Positions 53,416-63,383 are shown, counted from the first letter of the stretch. The stretch is 64,000 nt of DNA from Sulfurovum indicum (GCF_014931715.1 NZ_CP063164.1:248001-312000); one strand, 5' to 3'. Numbers and translations are program-made. Notes: generated from the letters alone by a model not told the origin.

Positions 53416-53423
53416 TTTAATAG

Positions 53424-53454
53424 AGAGGAGAAAAAGAAATTTCTTTTCCCCTCT
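53424..53454 (+). terminator. Terminator after the prepilin gene
   Basis: Stem AGAGG...CCTCT with a perfect inner AAAAGAAA/TTTCTTTT, followed by TTCTTC; starts 9 nt after the stop codon. Confidence 0.6.
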
Positions 53455-53759
53455 TTCTTCTTTTCGGCTTTCATCATACTCATTCAAATTCTTCCATTAT
53501 ATTTACGACTTTATCGTTTGTGTTAAGATATATTAAGCCAGTTATACGAGACATTATCGTGACCTCCAGTATTAGAAAATAGGTCAATTTTTAGAACGCA
53601 TTCGACATTGAAATACCAAACATCTTTAAAAGGGTGTCTGTGAGTAGCATGGGAGGATTACCCATGGATTTGCAGTTGAGGAGGGATTATGACGCACATA
53701 CTTTAATGGAAAGAGAGTCTTCTTTTGATCAGTTGTTAAACTTTTGGAGGATTACCATA
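53455..53759. other. Spacer between prepilin and glycan operon
   Basis: AT-rich. A GTG-started frame at 53634-53819 (with DLQLRRDYDAHTLMERESS) overlaps the end of the downstream minus-strand gene and is not supported by a family or clear ribosome site. A small inverted repeat ATGGG-AGGATTA-CCCAT is present near 53649. Nothing else recognised. Confidence 0.4.
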
Positions 53760-55694
53760 TCATTCTTTAATGTCTTGAATAGTCTTGATAATTTTTTTAT
53801 TTTTTTTAAAAGGAGTTAGCTGCTTACATGTGTCAGAAGTAAATTTATTATCTTTGATTCTATAAAGAGTTATGGTCCAAATACTTTTTGACGTATCTTT
53901 AAACGTTTTAAGTTTTTCAAGATCAAGTATTTCTGCATTTTTGATCTCATATGCTGAAAATATATATTTTACACCCATACAGTAAAGCTGCTGGGTATTG
54001 ATAAAGAGATTTTTGGCATCACGTGTTCTGTTGCTGTCTGGACTTCTGGAAATGCAGCCAGGTTGCAATAGATATACTTTACTGCCCCAGTCATCATATA
54101 CTTTACGGTCACCTATGTGAGGAGGTAGTTTGTTGAGGTAGTCTGACATAATAGAGCGGAATCTATGTTTGTATTTCAATGGATAGTTTGTAGAATAGCC
54201 GTCAATCGTATAAAATCCGTTATAGAGACTAACAGCAGGTTCTAATCCTAATGAAACGATTCGGTATGAGTGTTTATCTTTCCCTATATAGTGAGCAATT
54301 TTATCAAATAATGCTGTTGCGTAGTAGGTGTCATATGCTTTTTTTCTATGATCTCCTGTATGACTGAATAGTTTCCATGTAAATGCCAGATGTATTTGGA
54401 ATAATAAAAGAGCAATAATCCATAGGTAAGAAAATTTTACCTTTTTGATAAATTCATAAATTGAAAGTGCAAACATTAGGTACCAGATAGTTACTGTTAC
54501 AAAAATAAATCTGGAAAAGTGAAATGTTTTTATCAGTGGAAAATAGTCTAAAAACTGATTCCACCATGGACTTTGCCAAAAATCAGCCCAATAGGCAAGA
54601 AGAATTTGTATGATCATTAAAAAAGGCAAAAGCTTTTTTGTGCTTACAAGATATATTACCAGAGAAAAAAGAAGTAGCATTGGAAGTGAATATTTTGATG
54701 CCAGAAGCCAATGCCATCCGGAAAACAAGTAGAGCAATACAATTGTGATGTATAAGAAAATACTTTCTCTATTTCCAAGTTTTTTTCTAAATGGAAGTAG
54801 TAGCATTGTAGTGAGAATAAATGGTAAAATATAACGATAGTGTAATGGAATATTGTTATCTGTACCGTTTAAGAAGCGGGTATGGGCTGATTTGTAAAAA
54901 TGATCGAAAGTAAATATCTGTCTTAAATTAAATTCAGTTCTATGAGAAAGAAAACTGTGTTCTATCAAAATGCTATAAACAAGGCGATACTCTACCAGAA
55001 GGTATAGGCTTCCCATTACTATAAGAGCACTTAAGAAAAAGTAGTTGATTTTTTTTTCGGTAATAAAATCATAAATCCACAATATTCCCATTGCAAAAAG
55101 AAAAAATATGAAACTTAAAATAAGGCTGCTGTAGAAAGGCAGGAGTAGCAGGATAAGCCAGTTTTTAAGTGAAGTATCACCTTTTCTTATATTTAAAAAC
55201 GCATAAAGTGCTAGAGGCTGTCCGGCTACGCTTAAGCCGCCATGCGGCCAGAAAGGAACCAGTGCAAAAGCTATGGAGGGAATAAAAATATAAAGATATT
55301 TCCATTTTGATGTTATTTTTTGAAAAATGTATTTTTCAATAAGAATAAACATACTAAAGAAAGCAACAGTGTGTATCAAGATATCATTGATAATATAAGC
55401 GGTTAATGGTTCGAACAGATTATAGAAGAGATATAGAAGACTTAATTCACCAGGGTAGGCGATACGTGGTAAGCCATTCATCATGTTTGGTATAATTGTG
55501 TCACTTGCAGTAAATCCCATATGGTTTTCTGCCAGTATCTTATACCATATAATATTTGAGTCAAGGTTATCGTATTGAACCAAGAAGATATGTTTTCCAT
55601 AAATGAAATAGGGAAGAAAGTAGAAAAATAAAATGAATAAAGCTAACAGGTAAAATGTTTTTTTATTGTTTATAAGATACTCTATCTGTTTCAT
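53760..55694 (-). CDS. Large polytopic membrane protein, DUF6044-like
   Basis: 644 aa with about twelve membrane helices, then a soluble C-terminal part of about 200 residues. Contains QYDNLDSNIIWYKILAEN and IPNMMNGLPRIAYPGE near the N-terminus, repeated almost exactly in the next gene upstream, and SYRIVSLGLEPAVSLYNGFYTIDGY in the soluble part. The layout resembles the YfhO-like/DUF6044 membrane glycosyltransferase-type proteins. Start in ATGA overlap with its paralogue. Probably transfers or flips a sugar in glycan assembly; substrate unknown. Confidence 0.7.
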   Translation of the reverse strand: MKQIEYLINNKKTFYLLALFILFFYFLPYFIYGKHIFLVQYDNLDSNIIWYKILAENHMGFTASDTIIPNMMNGLPRIAYPGELSLLYLFYNLFEPLTAYIINDILIHTVAFFSMFILIEKYIFQKITSKWKYLYIFIPSIAFALVPFWPHGGLSVAGQPLALYAFLNIRKGDTSLKNWLILLLLPFYSSLILSFIFFLFAMGILWIYDFITEKKINYFFLSALIVMGSLYLLVEYRLVYSILIEHSFLSHRTEFNLRQIFTFDHFYKSAHTRFLNGTDNNIPLHYRYILPFILTTMLLLPFRKKLGNRESIFLYITIVLLYLFSGWHWLLASKYSLPMLLLFSLVIYLVSTKKLLPFLMIIQILLAYWADFWQSPWWNQFLDYFPLIKTFHFSRFIFVTVTIWYLMFALSIYEFIKKVKFSYLWIIALLLFQIHLAFTWKLFSHTGDHRKKAYDTYYATALFDKIAHYIGKDKHSYRIVSLGLEPAVSLYNGFYTIDGYSTNYPLKYKHRFRSIMSDYLNKLPPHIGDRKVYDDWGSKVYLLQPGCISRSPDSNRTRDAKNLFINTQQLYCMGVKYIFSAYEIKNAEILDLEKLKTFKDTSKSIWTITLYRIKDNKFTSDTCKQLTPFKKNKKIIKTIQDIKE

Positions 55695-57589
55695 TTATAA
55701 TCTTTCTTTTGTTGTTTTGGTTTATCTATACGGTAGAGCCAAACTTTCCAAATTGCATCATCCTTACTAATAAATACTTTTTCAAAATACAAATCATACA
55801 GGTTTTCATTTAAAATCTTTCTTGATGAAAGTAAATATCTTCCTCCCATGGCATATATCTGTGATGTATTAAGTTCGAGATTGGTATAGGGTTCAGTATG
55901 TATATATATGTCCTGTTCGGTTTTGTATGAATATCCTACATTATTGTCAAAAAGGTAGACTTTGCTGCCCCATCCATCAAATAGCTTGTGATGTGCAGCA
56001 TTTTTGCCAAGATGGGTTGCAATAATTTTCCTAAATTGGTGTTTGTATGTCAAGGGGTAATTAACTATATATCCATCTAACGTATAAAAGCCGTTAAATA
56101 AGCTTACCGACGGGTCTATACCAAGGCTGACTATCCTGTAGGAGTTAAGAGGCTTTTTGATGAAATTTTGTATCTGTTTGAATTGGGAAGAGGCATAATA
56201 TTTGTTAAAAGGAAGATAATATAGTTTAGGGGAAGTGTTGAAAAAAGCTTCTGTAACGGCAATATAGAACTGTATGAACATAAAAAGTACAGCAAACAGA
56301 GATCCGTAATGTATCTTTTGGAGAATGCTTCTTAGTGAATAGACAGCTATAAGGGCCCAGAGAAATGGTGAAAGAAAAAAGAATCTTGAGAAGTTGAACA
56401 TTTCCATCTTTGGGAAAAACTGAAATATAACTTCCCATCCCTGATAAAATGAAAATCCGAACCAGTAAGCTATGATAATTTGGGATAGCAGAAGAATCGA
56501 TAATATGTCTTTTTTAATATAAAGTATCACTAAAAGAAAAACCGTGATTACAGGCATTGTGAACTTTTGTGTAAACAGATATGTAAAGACATCTGAGTAT
56601 AAAAGAGTAAAAAAGAGTATAAGTAAAATTAGAGAAGTTCTTACAGAAAGCTTTTTGGGATAAAGCTGTAACAGTAAAGCAAAAAAAGATGTAGGCAGTA
56701 AAATTTTGAAATGTATTCCTTTTGCATGTGGAAGACCATTGATAAATTCGATATGTGCATTTCTGTATGCTTCCCAAAAGGATTTGTTGACAAGCGAAAA
56801 GTATTCTGTTCTATTTGAAATAAATCCATGTTCAATAAACATTTGCAGAACAAGCCGGTATTCCCGTAAAAGAAAAAGTGTTACAGAAAGTATAAGTGCA
56901 AACAAAAGTCTCCGGTGCAATATGCCTGTTTTGAAGAACAGATAACATATATAAATACCCAACAGAAAAAAGAAAAAGAAATAGACTATGATAAATTCGC
57001 TATATAGAGGAAGAAAAATGAGCAGCAGCCAGTCTTTCCATGTATCCTGTTTATTTTGGATATGGATAAGACTCAATACTATCAACGGCATGATCGGTAC
57101 ACTCAGCCCACCAGAAGGCCAAAACGGTAAGGTGGAAAAGTACAATGCCCCTATTGAAATATAGATGTATTTTCCCGGTTGAAGACTATTCTTGAAGATA
57201 ACTTTATCTAAAAATATATACATAGAGATAAAAGCAATACTGTGGAGTATCACTTCATTGATGATATAAGCTTGAAGAGGTGTGAAAAAATAGTATAGCC
57301 ACACAATAATATTAAATTCACTACCGTAGCATGAACGAGGTAATCCTCCCATCATGTTTGGTATAACAGTATCGTTAGATGCAAAGATCTTTCCGCTTTC
57401 TGCAAGAATTTTGAACCAAATAATATTTGAGTCTAAATTGTCAAATACCAGAACATGTAAATCGCCTTTATAGATGAAGAGTGGCAGCAGATAGAGTAGT
57501 AAAAGGAAAGTAGAGATGGATAACCAGGTCTCTTTCGATCTCAATGGAGAGCTATTGATGAAAAAAAGCATAGATGGTTTCAATGACAT
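55691..57589 (-). CDS. Large polytopic membrane protein, DUF6044-like (paralogue)
   Basis: 632 aa, same architecture as the gene at 53760: VFDNLDSNIIWFKILAES, IPNMMGGLPRSCYGSE, and SYRIVSLGIDPSVSLFNGFYTLDGY. Overlaps the aminotransferase gene by 38 nt; a second Met at residue 7 would shorten the overlap. The tandem pair suggests duplication followed by specialisation. Confidence 0.7.
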   Translation of the reverse strand: MSLKPSMLFFINSSPLRSKETWLSISTFLLLLYLLPLFIYKGDLHVLVFDNLDSNIIWFKILAESGKIFASNDTVIPNMMGGLPRSCYGSEFNIIVWLYYFFTPLQAYIINEVILHSIAFISMYIFLDKVIFKNSLQPGKYIYISIGALYFSTLPFWPSGGLSVPIMPLIVLSLIHIQNKQDTWKDWLLLIFLPLYSEFIIVYFFFFFLLGIYICYLFFKTGILHRRLLFALILSVTLFLLREYRLVLQMFIEHGFISNRTEYFSLVNKSFWEAYRNAHIEFINGLPHAKGIHFKILLPTSFFALLLQLYPKKLSVRTSLILLILFFTLLYSDVFTYLFTQKFTMPVITVFLLVILYIKKDILSILLLSQIIIAYWFGFSFYQGWEVIFQFFPKMEMFNFSRFFFLSPFLWALIAVYSLRSILQKIHYGSLFAVLFMFIQFYIAVTEAFFNTSPKLYYLPFNKYYASSQFKQIQNFIKKPLNSYRIVSLGIDPSVSLFNGFYTLDGYIVNYPLTYKHQFRKIIATHLGKNAAHHKLFDGWGSKVYLFDNNVGYSYKTEQDIYIHTEPYTNLELNTSQIYAMGGRYLLSSRKILNENLYDLYFEKVFISKDDAIWKVWLYRIDKPKQQKKDYK

Positions 57590-58685
57590 TATCCTGAGAA
57601 GATCTGTTTAAGTTATAAAACATAGGCAGTCTAATGATGCGCTCACTCTCTATGGTTGTGTAGGTATCCTCTCCGTTGAATTTACCAAATTTTAATCCGG
57701 CATCGGAGCTGTGAAGGGGAACATAGTGAAAAACAGCACCAACTTGATTTTTTTCCAGGTGAGCAAGCAGTGCTGTACGCTCTTGTAAATTTTTTGTCTT
57801 AATGTAAAACATATGGGCATTGTGCTGACACTCTTTGGGAGTATAGGGCAACTCTATGTGTTCCTGTTGTGCTAAGGGGGTTAACTTTTGATAGTAGTAA
57901 TACCATGAAGCGAGTCTGTTATGATTTATTTTGTCTGCATCTAAGAGTTGTGCATAAAGATAGGCTGCCTGTAATTCACAAGGCAGGTAAGAACTCCCTA
58001 GTTCTACCCATGTGTATTTGTCGACCTGGCCCCTAAAAAACTGATTACGGTTGGTTCCTTTTTCTCGTATGATCTCTGCATGGTCAAAATATTTCTCATC
58101 GTTGATAAAAATAACACCACCTTCTCCTCCACTGGTATAATTTTTGGTTTCATGGAAAGAGTAGGTACCTATATGTCCAATCGTTCCCAGCGGTTTATCC
58201 TTATATGTACTCATCATTCCCTGTGCTGCATCTTCTATAACAATGAGGTTATAACGGTCGGCAATCTCCATGATGGTATCCATCTCACAGGCAACCCCTG
58301 CATAATGAACAGGTATAATAGCTTTTGTTTTTGATGTAATGGCTGCTTCAATTTTGGTTTCATCTATATTCATGGTATCTGGGCGAATATCAACAAAAAT
58401 GATTTTGGCTCCTCTAAGAGCGAATGCATTCGCAGTTGAAACAAATGTATATGAGGGCATGATAACTTCATCGCCCTCTTTGAGATTGATAAGTAAAGCT
58501 GACATCTCTAATGCATGGGTGCATGAAGTAGTGAGGAGTGCGATACTTGCACCGGTTTTTTCTTCAAACCATTTTTGGCATTTTTTTGCAAAAAAACCAT
58601 CTCCGGCTATTTTCGTTTGCTTTAGCGCTGTTAAAACATACTTGTCTTCTGTACCAATATAGGGTGGTTGATTGAATGGGATCAT
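57552..58685 (-). CDS. dTDP-4-amino-4,6-dideoxygalactose transaminase (WecE/RffA-like)
   Basis: 377 aa PLP enzyme of the DegT/DnrJ/EryC1/StrS family. Begins MIPFNQPPYIGTEDKYV, substrate segments TTSCTHALEMSALL and EVIMPSYTFVSTANAF, EDAAQGMMS, and the PLP-Lys in SFHETKNYTSGGEGG, which is the WecE pattern. Makes a 4-amino-4,6-dideoxy-hexose nucleotide for surface glycans. Confidence 0.88.
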   Translation of the reverse strand: MIPFNQPPYIGTEDKYVLTALKQTKIAGDGFFAKKCQKWFEEKTGASIALLTTSCTHALEMSALLINLKEGDEVIMPSYTFVSTANAFALRGAKIIFVDIRPDTMNIDETKIEAAITSKTKAIIPVHYAGVACEMDTIMEIADRYNLIVIEDAAQGMMSTYKDKPLGTIGHIGTYSFHETKNYTSGGEGGVIFINDEKYFDHAEIIREKGTNRNQFFRGQVDKYTWVELGSSYLPCELQAAYLYAQLLDADKINHNRLASWYYYYQKLTPLAQQEHIELPYTPKECQHNAHMFYIKTKNLQERTALLAHLEKNQVGAVFHYVPLHSSDAGLKFGKFNGEDTYTTIESERIIRLPMFYNLNRSSQDNVIETIYAFFHQ

Positions 58686-59066
58686 TTATATGCTCTTACT
58701 TGTTATTAAAATACCGGAAGTAATCAGAAGAATCCCTATGAATTTATGCCATGTGATAGGTTCGTGGAATAAAAGGGCAGAAAAAATGAGAATAAAAACA
58801 AAACCCAAAGCTGTGAATGGATAGGCATAAGAAATATCGAATTTTGTCATGGCGATCATCCAAGATAAACCACTTAAAAGTGTGAGAAATATGGAGAGTA
58901 TAATATAAGGATTGAACAACATTGAAAAAGCAAAAGAAAATTTTTCTATAATAGAAGGGTATTGCGTAAGATCGTATTCATTCATTTTCCACTTGATGAC
59001 AAGTTGACTTGTCACTGCGAAGAGAATTGACAAAAAAATATATAAATGGTTGACAATATAAGTCAT
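58686..59066 (-). CDS. EamA/SMR-family small membrane transporter
   Basis: 126 aa with four membrane helices; contains SYAYPFTALGFVFILIFSALLFHEPITWHKFIGILLITSGILI, typical of ArnE/ArnF-like EamA proteins that flip undecaprenyl-linked sugars. Sits directly next to the transaminase gene, as arnE/F do beside arnB-type genes. Confidence 0.8.
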   Translation of the reverse strand: MTYIVNHLYIFLSILFAVTSQLVIKWKMNEYDLTQYPSIIEKFSFAFSMLFNPYIILSIFLTLLSGLSWMIAMTKFDISYAYPFTALGFVFILIFSALLFHEPITWHKFIGILLITSGILITSKSI

Positions 59067-60238
59067 AAAGCATACCTTATTTTAATTGTATTGGTTAATG
59101 TGTTTACTATATTTTGCATTTCATTTCTACTATTATATTTGATAAAGTCTATTTCTGCTTTATATGTCATAGGATTAGCAATGTAATCTCCTCTTTTATA
59201 GAAAATAAATTTATCAAAAATCTTAGAAGAGAGGTTTCCGTAGTCTACTTTTTTAATATATCCGGTTTTTTCTCCCATTACACAATGCCTTGTAATGTAT
59301 GATATCTTTTTATTATGATTGATAGTTACAGGATTTCCGGTTGCAAAGTCCACAATTGCCGTTGCCATGTCGAATTCTGTTGCATACTTTACAAGTTTCA
59401 CATAAAGATCTCCTGGGGTTCGCCTACAGATTTCTATAATATATGGTATTTGTCCTTTGAGTATAAACTGAACATGGAGTAATCCATCAGTAAGCTGTAG
59501 TTCAGATGCAATTATTTTCAAATCATCATTTAATTTTTGGGCTATTTGTTTAGTATAAAAAAGTGATGTAGAAGCACCTGAGACAAGATAGGGGTTTATA
59601 AAATAGTGTTCATCATCCATAAAGGCAAATACTACTTTTCCATTTTTGATAAATGTTGAGTAACCATGATTAGAACCGTTGACGAATTCCTCTATCACTA
59701 TGGTATCATTATAAGAGACAGAAAATGCTTTTTGAATAGCATTTTCTAGATATTTTTTTGATTCAACCTTTGTAACCCCTTTTCCTCCGGAAAGGTCAAT
59801 AGGTTTGACAATAAGTGGATAGGTAAGTTGTTTAATATCAGTCGTATAGATATTTCGATCTTTATGAATGTGAATAGCTTTAGGTACGGTAAGATCATGT
59901 TTTAAAGCAAATGTACGAAATTTATCTTTATGGTGAATAGTTAATGCCGTTTCAAAGGTATCGTGACCAGGTAAATGGAGTTTTTCAGCAGTATAAGCAC
60001 ATGAGAGAGCAGAAAAATCATTAGCGGAGGCACAGATTGCATCGATGTTCAAACTTTTTGCCAAAGCAAGTATTTTTTGTGGATTAGAATAATCCTCTGG
60101 ACAATATTGATCTGAAAACTGATGTCCAAGATCCTTTGGATTATTGCCACTTGTAATAACGAAATAATCTTTCTTCTGGGCTGCTTGAATAATAGGAATG
60201 TCTGCGTGACTTCCTCCCACGACTAATAGTTTTTTCAT
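59063..60238 (-). CDS. ATP-grasp domain protein
   Basis: 391 aa. N-terminal Rossmann-like pre-ATP-grasp domain (VVGGSHADIPIIQAA ... DAICASANDFS), central ATP-grasp (KPIDLSGGKGVTKV, VIEEFVNGSNHGYS) and metal-binding EICRRTPGD. Forms a carboxylate-amine or similar bond with ATP; substrate unknown. Next to an amino-sugar transaminase, so it may attach an acyl or amino-acid group to that sugar (inference). ATGA overlaps at both ends. Confidence 0.8.
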   Translation of the reverse strand: MKKLLVVGGSHADIPIIQAAQKKDYFVITSGNNPKDLGHQFSDQYCPEDYSNPQKILALAKSLNIDAICASANDFSALSCAYTAEKLHLPGHDTFETALTIHHKDKFRTFALKHDLTVPKAIHIHKDRNIYTTDIKQLTYPLIVKPIDLSGGKGVTKVESKKYLENAIQKAFSVSYNDTIVIEEFVNGSNHGYSTFIKNGKVVFAFMDDEHYFINPYLVSGASTSLFYTKQIAQKLNDDLKIIASELQLTDGLLHVQFILKGQIPYIIEICRRTPGDLYVKLVKYATEFDMATAIVDFATGNPVTINHNKKISYITRHCVMGEKTGYIKKVDYGNLSSKIFDKFIFYKRGDYIANPMTYKAEIDFIKYNSRNEMQNIVNTLTNTIKIRYAL

Positions 60239-61323
60239 GTGTCTGTCTTTGTATAAGGAATAAAAAACATAATGGTTTCAGATATACCTTCTGTATAATG
60301 CCTTAAGTAGATATTATAATCGTTACGTATATTTAAAATCAGTTTTGGAATTTTCCAGAAGTCATCTTTTTTGTGATAAACACTAATCGCTAGTCTGGGA
60401 TGGTATTTTTGAATTATTTTTTTTGCTCCCTTAATGGCTCTTTGTTCATACCCTTCAATATCCATTTTAATAAAGGTGACTTCTTCATTGATAAGATCAT
60501 CAAGTTTGTCAACATGTATAGTAAGTGCCCCATTTTCACTTATTTTTGAACTTGAACCGCTGACATCAAACCTTAAAGTCTCTTTTTTATCGGATAATCC
60601 AAGCTTAAAAAACTGAATATTGTAGGCACTCATCAATTCATTTTTAGCAGTTTCCATATTTTTTTCTTCTGGTTCAAAAAGAAAAACTTTCTTATAGTTT
60701 GGGCACCTTTTTATAAATTCTTTTGTTGTATACCCGTCAAATGCTCCAATATCAGCAAAACTTTCTCCATTGGGGTTCAACTGAAGAAAATCTTCAAAAT
60801 ACTGCTTATCTTCAATATTTTTAAAGCCTCTCATGTAATCTAGGTCATAAGAGATTCGAAAGTTAATAATATTAAAAAATTGATTTTTGGAAGTCTTGTC
60901 TTTTAATAATGTGTATATCCAGTTATATTTTGAAAAGTTTATCTTGATGTCTTCAGTCATACCCTCCCAAAACATAACTTGTTTAATAGGTAGATTAGAG
61001 TATTTAAAAAATGCATAATAATCTAGAGAATCGAACTGAAATCTGCGCATACTTTTTTCTGCAACGAATGGTTTTCCTTGTACAATCGAAACAACCATGG
61101 CATTGTTGGGTATGTCTTCTATTGGAACAATAGGTTTGTCCAAGTATTCCTTATCATGGGTAAACTCATCAATGAAGCCATCTACATCGATTATATTTGT
61201 AACACTTTTTGCCCAGTCATTTCGGCCAAAAATATATTTTGGTCTTTTTGACTCCAAAAATGCTTTACAGAACTCTTTTGCTTTATTATTTTCTGGTGTA
61301 GAGTTTATTTTCAACATTAACAT
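60235..61323 (-). CDS. FkbM-family methyltransferase
   Basis: 362 aa. The C-terminal ~190 residues carry the FkbM/SAM fold: SFADIGAFDGYTTKEFIKRCP, VFLFEPEEKNMETAK, LSDKKETLRF, VTFIKMDIEGYEQRAIKGAKKII, and RLAISVYH. An N-terminal ~170-residue region of unknown fold (NDWAKSVTNIIDVDGFIDEF) may recognise the substrate. Likely O-methylates a sugar. Start is ATG 61323 or the Met two codons later; it overlaps the upstream gene by 38 nt. Confidence 0.82.
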   Translation of the reverse strand: MLMLKINSTPENNKAKEFCKAFLESKRPKYIFGRNDWAKSVTNIIDVDGFIDEFTHDKEYLDKPIVPIEDIPNNAMVVSIVQGKPFVAEKSMRRFQFDSLDYYAFFKYSNLPIKQVMFWEGMTEDIKINFSKYNWIYTLLKDKTSKNQFFNIINFRISYDLDYMRGFKNIEDKQYFEDFLQLNPNGESFADIGAFDGYTTKEFIKRCPNYKKVFLFEPEEKNMETAKNELMSAYNIQFFKLGLSDKKETLRFDVSGSSSKISENGALTIHVDKLDDLINEEVTFIKMDIEGYEQRAIKGAKKIIQKYHPRLAISVYHKKDDFWKIPKLILNIRNDYNIYLRHYTEGISETIMFFIPYTKTDT

Positions 61324-62440
61324 ATTCCCATTTTTTACTTTGTATAGATGTTTCTATGGTTTGCATTAATGCTAATTCTGTAATAGATGCATTAATGTCA
61401 AAAACATATTTATTTAGATAATCACTATTTCCACTTTTGTAAGAGCGGAGTGCTTCATAAATATCAGTATAATGATTAGCAAAAGCTTCTATAAAACCTG
61501 CGGGGTGTCCGGATTTGAATCTGTTATATCTTTCTTTGTCGGCTATTTCTATATCTTTAGAAGACCTGTCCAAAATAATGTTTCTTCCTTGATTGTCATT
61601 GTACTCTAAGAACTCGGAGTTCATTTGATACCAGCTTGCCGAACCTTCTGTTCCATATATCTCTACTTTCAGACCATTCTTATGCCCAAGTGCAGATTTA
61701 CTATACCACATTTGGCAGTCTATATTATTTGTATATTTCACCATACATATTAAATTATCTATTACGGGATAGTGTCCAAAATTGTTTTGCATGGCAATGA
61801 CCTCTTTGGGAGTTTCTTTTGTCAAAAAAGAAATCATATTGGACAGGTGTGTTCCCAGATCTAAAGAGAGTATTGGAATGGATGTGTCTTTTAGTCTCCA
61901 TGATTGAGGCTTTGGAATATTTCCATTTTTATCCAAACGGATGAAACTTTCCTGGGGCATTTGAATATTAACTTGAATGATCTTCCCCAGTTTTCCAGTT
62001 GAGATCATGTTTTCTAACTCTCTAATCATAGGATAGCCAGTATAGTTGTAGGTAGTAACTAAAAAGTTTTTGTTTTTGTCTATGATATTTTTGATTTTCA
62101 ATGCATCTTCAAGTGATGCGGTCAATGTTTTTTCGCAAATGATGGGTATATTGAACTTTAGTATCTCGATGATGATGTCTGTATGACTGTCTGTCGGGGT
62201 TAATATGGCAATCGCATCTAGGTTATTTTTCTCTTTTTCCAGTAATTCCAGATAGTGTGTATAATATTTGGGTATAGACCATTGTGTTGCTGTCTTGGAA
62301 TTGATATTGGAGTGTCGGCTAAAGCAGCCTGCGACCAATTGAAACTTTCCATCCATTTGTGTAGCTATTTTGTGTGTTGTGCCTATAGCAGAGTTTAGCC
62401 CACCACCAACAAATCCTATTTTAAGTGATTCATGTTTCAT
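61286..62440 (-). CDS. Gfo/Idh/MocA-family oxidoreductase
   Basis: 384 aa. Rossmann NAD-binding start LKIGFVGGGLNSAIGTTHKIA, then AIAILTPTDSHTDIIIEIL and CEKTLTASLEDAL with the family EK-(P/T) motif. The long C-terminal domain covers SLDLGTHLSNMISFLT. Acts on a nucleotide sugar or cyclitol. Start at MKHESLKIG; the longer frame upstream overlaps the glycosyltransferase. Confidence 0.85.
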   Translation of the reverse strand: MKHESLKIGFVGGGLNSAIGTTHKIATQMDGKFQLVAGCFSRHSNINSKTATQWSIPKYYTHYLELLEKEKNNLDAIAILTPTDSHTDIIIEILKFNIPIICEKTLTASLEDALKIKNIIDKNKNFLVTTYNYTGYPMIRELENMISTGKLGKIIQVNIQMPQESFIRLDKNGNIPKPQSWRLKDTSIPILSLDLGTHLSNMISFLTKETPKEVIAMQNNFGHYPVIDNLICMVKYTNNIDCQMWYSKSALGHKNGLKVEIYGTEGSASWYQMNSEFLEYNDNQGRNIILDRSSKDIEIADKERYNRFKSGHPAGFIEAFANHYTDIYEALRSYKSGNSDYLNKYVFDINASITELALMQTIETSIQSKKWEYVNVENKLYTRK

Positions 62441-63383
62441 TTGTACTCTTTGTAAAAGTAGTCTCTTGTATAATATAAAGGGGTCTTTGTTTGACCTCAT
62501 CAAATATTTTACCTATATACAGTCCTAACATACCGATACTTCCAATAATCAGTCCAGCTAAAAAATAAAGAGAAACGATCAAGCTTGTCCAGCCAATGAT
62601 TGGAGTAGACCAGAATATATAGCTTATGACAAGCCATATGGAATAAAGGAGTGATAGAAAAGAAAGGATAAAACCAAATTGTACTGAAAGTTTCAGGGGT
62701 TTATTTGAATGTGCAACGATGCTATCTATAGCTAAGTTAATTAGTTTAGATAGTGTATATGAGCTTGTACCTTCCTGTCTTGGTGCATGTTTTATTTCAA
62801 TCTCTATTCTTGTAAAACCTGTCCAAAGTACAAAAAGACCAAAGGAACGGTTTTGTTCACGAAATAGTTTGACATTTTTAATGACTTGTTTTGAATATAT
62901 ACCAAAATTTCCAATACTTTTGTCAATTTGTGCATCTGTTAAATAGTTGTAAAGTTTATAAAAAAAATGAGAGCTGAGTTTCTTAAAAAAGTTATCTTTC
63001 CGTTCTATACGTTTACCGACAACAATGTCATACCCTTCCTGAGCCTTACGGTATAGTTTCAAAATCTCTTCAGGTTGATCCTGTAGATCACAGTCCATCA
63101 CAATGATCCAGTCACCTTGTGCATAATCCAGACCGGCCGTAATAGCCCGATGTTGACCAAAGTTTCTAGAAAAGTTAACTCCCTTGACACGAAGGTCACA
63201 TTGAGCAAGTTTTTTGATGATCTCCCATGCATTATCGGGGCTGGCATCATTAACCATAATGATTTCAAAGTTTGCATCTATTTGAGTCAATGTGTGTACA
63301 AGTCTTTCATAAAGTTGATCAAGTGTAGAAGCACAGCCGTAAATGGGCGTAATGACACTAATAAAGGGTGTTGATCGGTGCAT
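62430..63383 (-). CDS. Family 2 glycosyltransferase, polyprenyl-phosphate type
   Basis: 317 aa. GT-A domain: SVITPIYGCASTLDQLYERL, VNDASPDNAWEII, NFGQHRAITAGLDYAQGDWIIVMDCDLQDQPEEI (DxD), and KRIERKDNFFKKLSSHFFYK, followed by two C-terminal membrane helices (about 228-255, 262-290). This matches DPM1/ArnC/GtrB-type enzymes that load a sugar onto undecaprenyl phosphate. First gene of the glycan operon. Confidence 0.9.
   Translation of the reverse strand: MHRSTPFISVITPIYGCASTLDQLYERLVHTLTQIDANFEIIMVNDASPDNAWEIIKKLAQCDLRVKGVNFSRNFGQHRAITAGLDYAQGDWIIVMDCDLQDQPEEILKLYRKAQEGYDIVVGKRIERKDNFFKKLSSHFFYKLYNYLTDAQIDKSIGNFGIYSKQVIKNVKLFREQNRSFGLFVLWTGFTRIEIEIKHAPRQEGTSSYTLSKLINLAIDSIVAHSNKPLKLSVQFGFILSFLSLLYSIWLVISYIFWSTPIIGWTSLIVSLYFLAGLIIGSIGMLGLYIGKIFDEVKQRPLYIIQETTFTKSTNET

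Noticed and set aside
53634-53819. 61-codon GTG-started frame upstream of the DUF6044-like gene
   Set aside because: Overlaps the end of the minus-strand gene and lacks a clear ribosome site; the middle (LRRDYDAHTLMERESS) looks protein-like, so it may be a gene remnant, but this cannot be supported.
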